From an uncultured Clostridia bacterium (GTDB lineage: Bacteria; Bacillota_A; Clostridia; Oscillospirales; Oscillospiraceae), in contig CASEPH010000128.1 in assembly GCA_949289625.1 (NCBI GenBank), positions 1-20,764 on the forward strand: a stretch of DNA of 20,764 nucleotides, in the 5' to 3' direction. Position 1 is the first letter of the stretch. Each line of letters starts with the position of its first letter. The notes beneath the pieces are model-generated. The model searched no databases, was not told the origin of the DNA, and was given only the letters and a program-made list of their open reading frames with translations. Below are positions 1 to 6,311 of the stretch, piece by piece. A program made the position numbers and the translations under genes.

Positions 1-893
1 CAGTATTGACGCAGGCTCTGACAGAGCGCTTCACATTCTTCACGGGAATTGGTAAAGATCAGGCATTTCTTGCCGCGAGTATGTTCAAAGATATAGCCAA
101 TGCCTGGATCAGCGGCCTTTGGCGCCGTATCGCTTGCTTCCTCTAATACCGGCGCCGCATCGATGAGCTGCCGGCCTTCATCGGCCTGCGGTCCGCTGTT
201 GAAGAAATGCTCCATGGATAAGCGCCACACTTCCCGTCCGCCCTCGATGCGCGGGATGAGCGTCCTTCGCCCGCTGCCTGCGCCCAGGAAACGGCCGGCT
301 TCCTCAGGATTGCCGATCGTCGCCGACAGTCCGATGCGCCTGGGCCGGCAATCCGCCAGCCTGCACATGCGCTCGATCAGGCAGAACGTCTGCATGCCCC
401 GATCGCCCCGCAGCAGCGAATGGACCTCGTCGATGACGATGAAGCGCAGATCGCCAAACAGCGAAGGGATCTCCATATGCTTGTTGATCATCAGCGACTC
501 CAGCGACTCCGGTGTGATCTGCAAGATGCCGGAAGGCTTGCGCAGCAGCCTGCGCTTTTGGGCGTGAGACACATCCCCATGCCAGCGCGTCACCTGGATC
601 CCGGCTTCCTCGCACAGCTCGCTCAGCCGTCCGAACTGGTCGTTGATGAGCGCCTTCAAGGGAGCGATGTATAAGACGCCAACGCTGTGGGGCGGATCTT
701 CATCCAACAAGGTCAGGATGGGAAAGAAGGCTGCTTCGGTCTTGCCGGAAGCGGTGGATGCCGTCAACAGCACATTGTCATCTGTATTGAATATCGCTTC
801 CGCGGCGGCATTCTGCACGCTGCGCAGCGCCTGCCAGCCGCTTTGGTAGATGTAGTCCTGGATGAACGGCGCATAGCGCGTGAAGACATTCAT
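1..893 (-). CDS. sngC: Shango helicase SngC, DEAD/DEAH-type (3' end outside window)
   Basis: Superfamily 2 helicase, expected to unwind or translocate on nucleic acid using ATP as the third component of Shango. The visible 297 residues carry the N-terminal RecA-like core: motif I TASTASGKTEAAF with K51/T52, motif Ia-like IAPLKALINDQF, motif II DEVH at 155-158, and motif III SAT at 190-192. The layout resembles Lhr-like and BrxHI helicases, which pair with BrxD-type ATPases in BREX, so the neighbouring ATPase supports the call. The ATG (893-891) overlaps the sngB stop as ATGA and has GGAG eight bases upstream (902-905), which implies translational coupling. The C-terminal helicase domain and everything after it lie beyond base 1. 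The family is secure; the Shango assignment depends on the three-gene context. Confidence 0.85.
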   Translation of the reverse strand, partial: MNVFTRYAPFIQDYIYQSGWQALRSVQNAAAEAIFNTDDNVLLTASTASGKTEAAFFPILTLLDEDPPHSVGVLYIAPLKALINDQFGRLSELCEEAGIQVTRWHGDVSHAQKRRLLRKPSGILQITPESLESLMINKHMEIPSLFGDLRFIVIDEVHSLLRGDRGMQTFCLIERMCRLADCRPRRIGLSATIGNPEEAGRFLGAGSGRRTLIPRIEGGREVWRLSMEHFFNSGPQADEGRQLIDAAPVLEEASDTAPKAADPGIGYIFEHTRGKKCLIFTNSREECEALCQSLRQY

Positions 894-2221
894 ATGGTGA
901 ACTCCGCAAAGGCCTGGTCTGCTTCATCGGAAACCGCCTCTGATCTCGCATAAGCGAAGTCTTCCGAATCCAGCAGATCATCCATGGTCCGGGCCGGATC
1001 CTGATATAACAGATCCAAAAGCTCGATGAAATCCCGGATCACCTCACGGGGCGTGATGTGCTGATCCGCGCCGATCCGTCCGTATTCCAGCTTGATGAAG
1101 CGGGCGAGATCCGTTGTGCTGAGCTTGCGCGTATAGCCATACAGACCGCCATGCATGTCTGCGAGCTTTTCGCACAGCACCAGCATCTCCTCCGGCTGCA
1201 GCGGCTCCAGATGGATGACCGGCGCCAGCAGATCCCTACTGCCCGGCTTGGAGAATTTGCCCTCAGCCAGACGGGAACGCAATGCCTCATAGCTGTATAT
1301 GCCCCGGCGGCGGTCTTCGATGGCCTGCGGCGTCGAGCCCATGATGATGCCCAGATACTGCGCCTTGCCTTGCAAAGTGTCATTATACATGGTGAGCAGC
1401 TTCTCATAATTATACTGTCTGGTGATGGCATTGGGGATCTTGTAAAGATTGACGAGCTCATCGATCATGATCATCATGCCCGCATAGCCGGCATGACGGA
1501 AGAAGACGGCAAAGAGCTTCAGATAATCATACCAGTCATCATCCGTGATGAGGATATTGACCCCGAGCTCTTCCTTTGCTTCCCGCTTCAGCGCATATTC
1601 GCCGCGGAACCAGCGGACGACCTTCGCCTTCGTCTCATCATCGCCTTCCAGATACGCGTGGTAATAGCGTGAAAGCAGCCGTGCAAACTCAAAGCCATGC
1701 ACCATTTCGCTGATGGCCGAGGTGACCGCATAGATTTTCTGATCCACGGCCTGCGTCAGCGCGGCATCGCCAGGCGTCAGCCCTGTTTCGCGCACAGCTT
1801 CGCTCTGCACACCGCTGATCCAGCGATCCAGCACGAGCGTCAGGGCGCCGCCTTCCGGCCTCGTCTTCGTCGACAGATTGCTGATCAGTTCCCGATAGGT
1901 CGCCAGGCCCTGTCCTCTGCTTCCCTGCAGACGGCGCTCCGGCGAAAGATCGGCGTCAGCGACGATGAAGCCGCGGTCCATGACATAGTTGCGGATCGTC
2001 TGGATCAGAAAGCTCTTTCCTGACCCATAACGGCCGACGATGAAGCGGAATGACGCGCCGCCCTCCGCGATGATATCCACATCGTGAAGCAATGCTTCGA
2101 TCTCATTTTTCCTGCCCACCGCGATATACGGCAGACCGATGCGGGGAACGACTCCGCCCTTCAGTGAATTCAGGATCGTCTGCGCGATCCGTCTGGGCAC
2201 TTTGCGTTCATTCTTATTCAT
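890..2221 (-). CDS. sngB: Shango ATPase SngB (DUF2791/BrxD-like P-loop protein)
   Basis: A 443-residue P-loop ATPase, probably the regulatory or loading ATPase of Shango. Walker A is GRYGSGKS at 63-70 and Walker B is MMIMIDE ending at D254/E255. A STPQAIEDRRRGIYSYEALRSR segment follows near 296-317 (split here as STPQAIEDRRR and GIYSYEALRSR), rich in arginines that could serve as sensor or finger residues. This arrangement matches the BREX ATP-binding family (DUF2791, BrxD). I chose the ATG at 2221 because GGGAGG lies eight bases upstream (2230-2235) and the protein then begins MNKNERKVPRRIAQTILNSL, the usual start of these proteins; the open frame back to 2335 has no such site and overlaps sngA. 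The gene overlaps the end of sngA by 8 bases and the start of sngC by 4. Confidence 0.85.
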   Translation of the reverse strand: MNKNERKVPRRIAQTILNSLKGGVVPRIGLPYIAVGRKNEIEALLHDVDIIAEGGASFRFIVGRYGSGKSFLIQTIRNYVMDRGFIVADADLSPERRLQGSRGQGLATYRELISNLSTKTRPEGGALTLVLDRWISGVQSEAVRETGLTPGDAALTQAVDQKIYAVTSAISEMVHGFEFARLLSRYYHAYLEGDDETKAKVVRWFRGEYALKREAKEELGVNILITDDDWYDYLKLFAVFFRHAGYAGMMIMIDELVNLYKIPNAITRQYNYEKLLTMYNDTLQGKAQYLGIIMGSTPQAIEDRRRGIYSYEALRSRLAEGKFSKPGSRDLLAPVIHLEPLQPEEMLVLCEKLADMHGGLYGYTRKLSTTDLARFIKLEYGRIGADQHITPREVIRDFIELLDLLYQDPARTMDDLLDSEDFAYARSEAVSDEADQAFAEFTI

Positions 2222-4025
2222 CCTTATTGCCTCCCAACATTTGCAAGATCTCCTCCTGGTAGTCTTCCACGGCCAGCAGCACGTCTCCGTCGCAGTCGAG
2301 GACATTGTCCCCGAACACATCGAACAAAGCCTCATTGATCGTATCGGCCACCACTGCGGGCATCAGATGGTTTGCCTTGATCAGCGCCGCAGGCGGATCG
2401 CCATGAGCCAGCATCCGCAGGATCTGCGTATGCAGCACATCCAGGCCCTCGACCGTATCCGGCTGCGTTTCCGACGCCGCAGTGTCCGCAGCCGCGATCT
2501 CTTCCTCTTCCAGCTCCTCTTCGATCAACAGACTGTCCCTGGTCTGCATTGCGTCCAAGCGGATCTGTTCCAGCTCAGAGAGATCGATCGTGACTGCCGG
2601 CCGGGACGCCTGCCGCCAAGCATGGATGGCCGCCTGTGCCAAAGGCGTTGCCCATGCTTCATCCGCTTTCTGACGCAGATAATGATTGGTCTTCAGCTCA
2701 CGGCGGAACAGACGGTCCGCCTCGTGCAGGAGCGCCTGCAGCCGGCGCTGATCGAAATACAGGTGGTCATAACGCTTTTCATACCAGACACCATTGCGGC
2801 AATGAAACGAACGACATGCATCCCAGACCACATCTGCGTCCGGATGCCGCTGTTCTTCCCAATAGACCGCGTTAGCCAGCGGATGCCACAAAAACGTCTT
2901 CTGCTCACCGAAGCATGCGGTGAACATGTCCTTTCCTTCGATCACGCTGGTCTTCGCCGCATGGCGCCAGAGTTCCGCGAACAGCCGCTGTCCCTGTTCC
3001 CGCGCTTTCGTGATGACCGGTGAGCTCTCCAGCTTCTTTCCCCCAAAGACACAGAGCGCAGAAAAGATCTCCTCATCCGCAGCCTCTTCAGGATGGCGCA
3101 ATGCCGCAAGGGCGTCATCTTTAGCCATGAGCGAAGGATCCATGTACTGACGGGCCAGTGCCGAAGAGACGCCGTGCAGCACTGCATGCCCCATCATCCA
3201 GCGATGCAGGTTGCTGCGCATCTTCTGATCACCGATGCCGGAATCAAGGAAACCGACCTCAAATTCCCGCATCTTCCTCAGCGTTTCTTCCGGTGAACGA
3301 ACGCCGATGCCATTGAGCAGCTCATAGACATACAAATACGCAAACGACGTCGTGATCGGATGAAACACCCCTTTGCGCACCTGTGTCCGCCAGGTAAAAT
3401 AGCCGCGCAGCTGTCGGACATTCAAGTCATGATAAGTCGGAAAATACCGGCGGAACGCGCCGGTCCATGGCACATCGTCCTCATACTCTTCCATCCATTT
3501 GCCTTGCCGGTAAAAGTTGCGGCACTTCTGGGAAAAAGAGCCGCCCTCATATTCATACAGATCGAGCATCGCTTCGATCTTTTCCGGGATATCCACGCTG
3601 CTCTGCCTGCCGACAAAAGCCGGCATGACAGGCTCGATGACCATCGTTTTTCTTGGCGCATTGTCCAGCACGATGGTGCAGCCTTGCCATCCATCCCCGC
3701 GCAATGCCCGCTCAAAGAGCCGGAAGACGACATCCGGATCAGTGCGATCATCAAAGGCAACGCCTACCCACCTCGGTCCTCTCATATGGAAAGGCAGCGA
3801 GAGGAAGGACAGTGGCAGCTCAGCGAGCACCTCGCGCCCGCATTTGATGTCACAGCGCTGGATCTCGCTGCCGCTCTCCCCATCCCACTGCCGCATCAGC
3901 AGAGCCGCCCATTTTCCTGTCTTTGGATCTGCCAGCACGGACAGACCAGGCAGTTCAGGCCACTTGTGCTGTTCCTGGATCTGATATTTTTCCTTGGCAT
4001 ATGCCGTCAGCTCTGACAGTTCCAA
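2214..4025 (-). CDS. sngA: Shango protein SngA with TerB_N and TerB_C domains
   Basis: About 603 residues and first gene of the operon. The N-terminal part contains KWAALLMRQWD and EIQRCDIKCG motifs typical of TerB_N-associated proteins; YFPTYHDLNVRQLRGYFTWR (about 194-213) followed by a QVRKG motif is a clear TerB_N signature. An acidic run (LIEEELEEEEIAAAD) then links to a TerB_C-like end (INEALFDVFGD). TerB-domain proteins are known from tellurite-resistance and phage-defence clusters; the biochemical role is unknown. The start is uncertain: the TTG at 4025 has a near-perfect GGGAGGTGA seven bases upstream, whereas the ATG at 4064 adds 13 residues but has no ribosome-binding site. I favour TTG. 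Position, order (TerB, ATPase, helicase) and overlaps match Shango. Confidence 0.82.
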   Translation of the reverse strand: MELSELTAYAKEKYQIQEQHKWPELPGLSVLADPKTGKWAALLMRQWDGESGSEIQRCDIKCGREVLAELPLSFLSLPFHMRGPRWVGVAFDDRTDPDVVFRLFERALRGDGWQGCTIVLDNAPRKTMVIEPVMPAFVGRQSSVDIPEKIEAMLDLYEYEGGSFSQKCRNFYRQGKWMEEYEDDVPWTGAFRRYFPTYHDLNVRQLRGYFTWRTQVRKGVFHPITTSFAYLYVYELLNGIGVRSPEETLRKMREFEVGFLDSGIGDQKMRSNLHRWMMGHAVLHGVSSALARQYMDPSLMAKDDALAALRHPEEAADEEIFSALCVFGGKKLESSPVITKAREQGQRLFAELWRHAAKTSVIEGKDMFTACFGEQKTFLWHPLANAVYWEEQRHPDADVVWDACRSFHCRNGVWYEKRYDHLYFDQRRLQALLHEADRLFRRELKTNHYLRQKADEAWATPLAQAAIHAWRQASRPAVTIDLSELEQIRLDAMQTRDSLLIEEELEEEEIAAADTAASETQPDTVEGLDVLHTQILRMLAHGDPPAALIKANHLMPAVVADTINEALFDVFGDNVLDCDGDVLLAVEDYQEEILQMLGGNKDE

Positions 4026-4084
4026 AGCGTCACCTCCCTGCTCATCAAAAGAAAGGCCCTCCATTCGGGCATGTTCACGGTCGT

Positions 4085-4113
4085 TTGTGTTCTCAATTCA
4101 GGCATAGTATAAT
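4085..4113 (+). promoter_or_regulatory. Sigma-A-type promoter for the hydrolase gene
   Basis: TTGTGT (4085-4090) and a perfect TATAAT (4108-4113) are separated by 17 bases. The -10 shares bases 4108-4111 with the -10 of the sng promoter on the other strand, so RNA polymerase could not use both at once. Confidence 0.65.
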
Positions 4114-4134
4114 TCCCTTACCTGCATACGTCAA
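4106..4134 (-). promoter_or_regulatory. Sigma-A-type promoter for sngABC
   Basis: On the minus strand TTGACG (4134-4129) and TATACT (4111-4106) are separated by 17 bases, so transcription would start near 4099. Its -10 overlaps that of the divergent hydrolase promoter by four bases. Confidence 0.75.
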
Positions 4135-4154
4135 GGAGAAATCAGGTGAGCTAA

Positions 4155-4817
4155 ATGACATCATTTTCATTGCAACACAAAACAGTGCGTGTATGGCCTG
4201 GCACGGCGCAAGCGTGTCCCATCATCTATTTCCACGCGTTTGAAGAGATCAGCGAACAACTGCTTCAACAGCTGAGCGCCGCGCACTGTCCGCAAGCCAC
4301 GCTGGTCATCATCAGCGATCTGGACTGGAACCGCGATATGGTCCCCTGGAACATCCCGCAAAGCGATGCCTTCCATGGCGGCGCCGATGCTTATCTGCGG
4401 CTGCTCATTTCCCGCATCATCCCCGAAGCAGAGAAGACCCTCAGCACAAGACCGCTTTGGCGCGGCATCGCCGGCTATTCCCTGGCCGGACTGTTTGCTC
4501 TCTACGCCCTGTATCAAAGCGACGCGTTCAGCCGCGCCGCCAGCATATCCGGCTCCCTGTGGTTTCCCGGCATCAAAGAATACTGCCTGTCCCACGAACC
4601 GAGACGCACACCGAACCATCTGTATTTCTCATTAGGCCGCAAAGAGCACAGGACGAGAAACCAGATGATCCGCTGTGTCCGGGAAAATACCGAAGCGATC
4701 GTCGATCATGCCCGTAAACAGGGAATCGACATCACATTCCAGCTGAATCCCGGCAGCCATTACACCGATGTCATCAAACGCTGCGCCGATGGCATCCAGT
4801 GGCTGCTGGAAAGATGA
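4155..4817 (+). CDS. Alpha/beta-hydrolase, putative esterase (Fes/IroE-like)
   Basis: A 220-residue cytoplasmic hydrolase with no signal peptide. The nucleophile elbow is GYSLAG with S109, the catalytic histidine is probably H202 in the GSHY segment near the C-terminus, and E164 or a nearby acidic residue may complete the triad. This compact form resembles the putative-esterase family (PF00756; siderophore esterases Fes and IroE, and small acyl esterases), but the substrate cannot be told from sequence. AGGTGA lies five bases before the ATG. It is transcribed away from Shango from an overlapping promoter and shares its codon style, so it probably arrived with it; a defence role is only inference. 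Its 3' end abuts the remnant of a conjugative element. Confidence 0.75.
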   Translation: MTSFSLQHKTVRVWPGTAQACPIIYFHAFEEISEQLLQQLSAAHCPQATLVIISDLDWNRDMVPWNIPQSDAFHGGADAYLRLLISRIIPEAEKTLSTRPLWRGIAGYSLAGLFALYALYQSDAFSRAASISGSLWFPGIKEYCLSHEPRRTPNHLYFSLGRKEHRTRNQMIRCVRENTEAIVDHARKQGIDITFQLNPGSHYTDVIKRCADGIQWLLER

Positions 4818-4825
4818 CAAAAGCC

Positions 4826-4867
4826 GTCTGTGTAGTTACGGATTTCTTTATTTATCTTGACCCCCAA
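4826..4867 (-). pseudogene. PrgI-like conjugation protein, N-terminal remnant
   Basis: A strong AAGGAGG (about 4876-4882) precedes a TTG at 4867, and the frame reads MGVKINKEIRNYTDGF before running into the 3' end of the hydrolase gene on the other strand; the frame closes at 4760. The opening IKINKEIR(D/N)YT is, from memory, how PrgI-family proteins of clostridial integrative conjugative elements (inner-membrane part of the mating channel) begin. A full protein is over 100 residues, so only the start survives, and the switch to unrelated sequence near 4820-4830 marks the element's breakpoint. The match is short, which limits certainty. Confidence 0.5.
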
Positions 4868-4892
4868 ATGAAAAGCACCTCCTTTTGGGCAT

Positions 4893-4924
4893 AAAAAAAT
4901 CGCCACCTGCAGTCAAGTGACGAT
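4893..4924 (-). terminator. Rho-independent terminator of the toxin-antitoxin operon
   Basis: On the minus strand ATCGTCAC (4924-4917) pairs with GTGGCGAT (4906-4899), with one G-U pair and a short loop, followed by a run of seven T (4899-4893). It lies 23 bases after the toxin stop codon. Confidence 0.75.
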
Positions 4925-4946
4925 TTTCATTCTTTATATTCTGTTG

Positions 4947-5264
4947 TCAGCGGATGAGCCATCCGTAATCCTGCCTGCAATCCACCACATAATCCGCATA
5001 GACGGTATCATCTATGATTTGAAAGATTATCATATAGCGTTTTTCAAACAAGATAAATCGGTAGGCATGTTTAGGGATATATTCCCCTGAAAGCCACGGG
5101 CATCTCTGGGGCATTGTTTCCAGTGAGTTTGCCGCCTTTTCAAATTCCACGGTCAGCTTTTCCGCTGCTTCTGGACTGACCTGCGCCAAAAAAGCGGCAT
5201 GGAAAACAAGCATCTGCGTCGCCTGCTCTGATACAATGACACGGTATTTACTCTGATTTTCCAC
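4947..5264 (-). CDS. Type II toxin, ParE/RelE-like
   Basis: A 105-residue protein of the RelE/ParE toxin superfamily. It has the usual N-terminal helix pair (SEQATQMLVFHAAFLAQVS), a YRFILFEKRYMIIFQI beta-rich core with basic residues, and a short C-terminal strand. RelE members cleave mRNA on the ribosome and ParE members poison gyrase; the sequence does not decide which. The start is a GTG at 5264 with AAGGAGG nine bases upstream (5274-5280), inside the antitoxin gene, and the two genes overlap by 17 bases, which ties toxin output to antitoxin translation. Length and motifs look intact. Confidence 0.85.
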   Translation of the reverse strand: MENQSKYRVIVSEQATQMLVFHAAFLAQVSPEAAEKLTVEFEKAANSLETMPQRCPWLSGEYIPKHAYRFILFEKRYMIIFQIIDDTVYADYVVDCRQDYGWLIR

Positions 5265-5535
5265 GACCCGTCGCCTCCTTGATTGCGCTGCGCATCATGG
5301 CTGCGACTTCATCGACAGAATAACCTTTGCTTCCGTGCATCCTGTCCTCCTCAACCGCAAGCAGTTCCTCACGGAGTTTCAACATCTTCTCCCTGCGGTT
5401 AAAGGTTTCAATATCCATAACGACTAAATCTCCCTCGCCATTCTTGGTAAGGAAAACCGGCTCTGCTGTCTTTCTGCACATTTCAGCAATCTCGTTGTAA
5501 TTCTGACGGATTGCTGCGGATGGACGAATATTCAT
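5248..5535 (-). CDS. Type II antitoxin, Phd/YefM family
   Basis: A 95-residue antitoxin beginning MNIRPSAAIRQNYNEIAEMC, the DNA-binding Phd/YefM fold, with the EPVFLTKNGEGDLVVMDIET core strand typical of the family, and a charged C-terminal tail (about 55-95) that would wrap the toxin. I chose the ATG at 5535 because GGAAGGTG sits just upstream; the ATG at 5550 would bury this site inside the coding sequence. Together with the toxin it forms a co-transcribed pair, and the antitoxin probably represses the promoter at 5579-5607. The pair is flanked on both sides by fragments of a conjugative element, whose stability module it probably was. Confidence 0.87.
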   Translation of the reverse strand: MNIRPSAAIRQNYNEIAEMCRKTAEPVFLTKNGEGDLVVMDIETFNRREKMLKLREELLAVEEDRMHGSKGYSVDEVAAMMRSAIKEATGRGKSE

Positions 5536-5578
5536 AGCCACACCTTCCATTTATTTTTGGTAGTAGTATTTTAATCAT

Positions 5579-5607
5579 ATTATACTCATTTTATGCTATC
5601 GAGTCAA
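5579..5607 (-). promoter_or_regulatory. Promoter of the toxin-antitoxin operon
   Basis: On the minus strand TTGACT (5607-5602), 17 bases, then TATAAT (5584-5579): close to the sigma-A consensus. The AT-rich stretch between the -10 and the antitoxin start holds an imperfect inverted repeat (GTAT near 5566 and ATAC near 5582) that could be the autoregulatory operator; this is inference. Confidence 0.8.
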
Positions 5608-5628
5608 TATACGCAGAAAAATATACAA

Positions 5629-5694
5629 TTACAAGCCCATCATTTCTCGGACAACACGGTCTGCCATTTTGACCGCTCCGACTAAGACGAGCAT
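5629..5694 (-). CDS. Small ORF coupled to the methyltransferase remnant (uncertain)
   Basis: An ATG at 5694, one base after the methyltransferase stop codon, with GGGAG about eleven bases upstream, opens 21 codons reading MLVLVGAVKMADRVVREMMG and one more leucine. The frame is also open upstream through the methyltransferase 3' end. I do not recognise it; it may be the start or tail of an element gene cut short, or chance. Confidence 0.25.
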   Translation of the reverse strand: MLVLVGAVKMADRVVREMMGL

Positions 5695-5695
5695 G

Positions 5696-5878
5696 TTAAA
5701 TACCAACTCCCGTTGTCTCTGGTCTGCTGTTTATTGCAACATCACATGCGACTTCATCTCCCCAAGTGTCCCATCCGTCGGCTTTCTCACGGGCAAACAG
5801 CTCCAACCGTGGCAGTTCCCCCATAAGCTCGACGATTTTTTTTCTGGCTTCACTGGGTTTCTGGCTGTGCTGACACAC
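5696..5878 (-). pseudogene. MT-A70 family adenine methyltransferase, C-terminal remnant
   Basis: The frame reads HSQKPSEARKKIVELMGELP followed by RLELFAREKADGWDTWGDEV, which is how MT-A70 DNA N6-adenine methyltransferases of mobile elements end (H-S-x-K-P then LELFAR..GWD.WG.E). The catalytic DPPW motif and SAM-binding region, which lie further towards the N-terminus, are absent: upstream of about 5920 the sequence changes to an AT-rich stretch with an inverted repeat. The GTG at 5878 is only where the frame can formally open. Such methyltransferases are common cargo of clostridial conjugative elements, so together with the PrgI remnant this marks a decayed element. The gene is certainly truncated; family assignment is good. 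Confidence 0.7.
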
Positions 5879-5946
5879 TACATTGTTGTCATTCAGCCTA
5901 TTGAAACACCTTAATAAGGGTGACCGCCGTGCGGCGCAAATTGCAG

Positions 5947-5983
5947 TTTGATTAGCAAATTCAAAAAAATCTTGCTAATCAAA
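5947..5983. repeat. Perfect 12-bp inverted repeat
   Basis: TTTGATTAGCAA (5947-5958) is mirrored exactly by TTGCTAATCAAA (5972-5983) across a 13-base A-rich spacer. No T-run follows the stem on either strand, so it is not a standard terminator. It lies between the methyltransferase remnant and the tRNA gene, where the end of an inserted element would be expected. The remaining sequence from 5536 to 6062 holds only the listed promoter, remnants, this repeat and the tRNA terminator. Confidence 0.7.
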
Positions 5984-6010
5984 TATTTCTATAAGTTCAA
6001 CTTTTCTCGG

Positions 6011-6055
6011 AAAATAGAAAACGCCGAAAACCTTGAAAAATCAATGCTTTCGGCG
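6011..6055 (-). terminator. Terminator after tRNA-Arg
   Basis: On the minus strand CGCCGAAA (6055-6048) pairs with TTTCGGCG (6029-6022) around an 18-base loop, followed by a T-rich run (6021-6011). It lies just past the tRNA 3' end. Confidence 0.7.
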
Positions 6056-6062
6056 GAGTTTT

Positions 6063-6139
6063 TGGCGTCGCTAAGAGGATTTGAACCTCCGACCTACCGC
6101 TTAGGAGGCGGTCGCTCTATCCAACTGAGCTATAGCGAC
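6063..6139 (-). tRNA. tRNA-Arg (anticodon CCT) with encoded CCA
   Basis: Read on the minus strand the 77 bases fold as a cloverleaf. The acceptor GTCGCTA pairs with TAGCGAC, the D arm is GCTCAGTTGGATAGAGC, the anticodon stem ACCGC/GCGGT encloses the loop CTCCTAA (anticodon CCT, decoding AGG), and the T arm GGAGGTTCAAATCCTC is standard. Discriminator G and CCA are encoded at 6066-6063. The 3' end faces the conjugative-element scar, the side on which tRNA-targeting integrases insert. Confidence 0.95.
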
Positions 6140-6155
6140 ATTTTCATGCTAAATG

Positions 6156-6184
6156 ATTATAGCATCTTCTTGAAATAAAATCAA
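6156..6184 (-). promoter_or_regulatory. Promoter of tRNA-Arg
   Basis: On the minus strand TTGATT (6184-6179), 17 bases, then TATAAT (6161-6156), about 16 bases before the tRNA 5' end. Confidence 0.8.
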
Positions 6185-6206
6185 CAAATATTTTACGTGT
6201 TGGCGG

Positions 6207-6244
6207 CGTTTTGCCCGCGCCGTTTTGCCCGCGTTTTGCCCGCG
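6207..6244. repeat. Three tandem copies of CGTTTTGCCCGCG
   Basis: Exact 13-base copies occur at 6207-6219, 6221-6233 and 6232-6244 (the last two share two bases). They run straight into the hairpin at 6242-6276 and end 39 bases before the jet promoter -35. Function unknown; an operator array for a jet regulator or a relic of an insertion end are both possible. Confidence 0.7.
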
Positions 6245-6276
6245 GCATGCCCCGCGCGTTTCGCGGAGCATGCCGC
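6242..6276. repeat. Long GC-rich hairpin upstream of the jet promoter
   Basis: GCGGCATGC (6242-6250) pairs with GCATGCCGC (6268-6276), and inside it CCGCG (6252-6256) pairs with CGCGG (6262-6266) around the loop CGTTT; a single C/A mismatch separates the two helices. No T-run follows on the plus strand. It lies seven bases before the jet -35, between the divergent tRNA and jet promoters. Confidence 0.75.
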
Positions 6277-6282
6277 AGTCCC

Positions 6283-6311
6283 TTGTAATTCCCGGATTTA
6301 TAGAATATACT
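6283..6311 (+). promoter_or_regulatory. Promoter of the jetABCD operon
   Basis: TTGTAA (6283-6288), 17 bases, then TATACT (6306-6311), giving a predicted start near 6318 and a leader of about 30 bases before jetA. No other promoter is evident within the operon, whose genes all overlap. Confidence 0.72.

Noticed and set aside
1058..4016. Several plus-strand open frames of 100-300 codons
   Set aside because: They are antisense to sngB and sngA, lack ribosome-binding sites and show no family motif.
1..4064. BREX system
   Set aside because: The ATPase and helicase resemble BrxD and BrxHI, but the TerB_N/TerB_C partner and gene order fit Shango and no PglX, PglZ or BrxC-like gene is in the window.
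4863..4889. CCCAAA/TTTGGG hairpin as terminator of the hydrolase gene
   Set aside because: Only six base pairs with a 15-base loop and no T-run; it overlaps the ribosome-binding site of the PrgI-like remnant.
5948..6178. 76-codon plus-strand open frame
   Set aside because: It runs through the inverted repeat, the tRNA terminator and the antisense of the tRNA gene; no coding evidence.
6207..6244. CRISPR-like array
   Set aside because: The 13-base copies are adjacent or overlapping with no spacers, and no cas genes are present.
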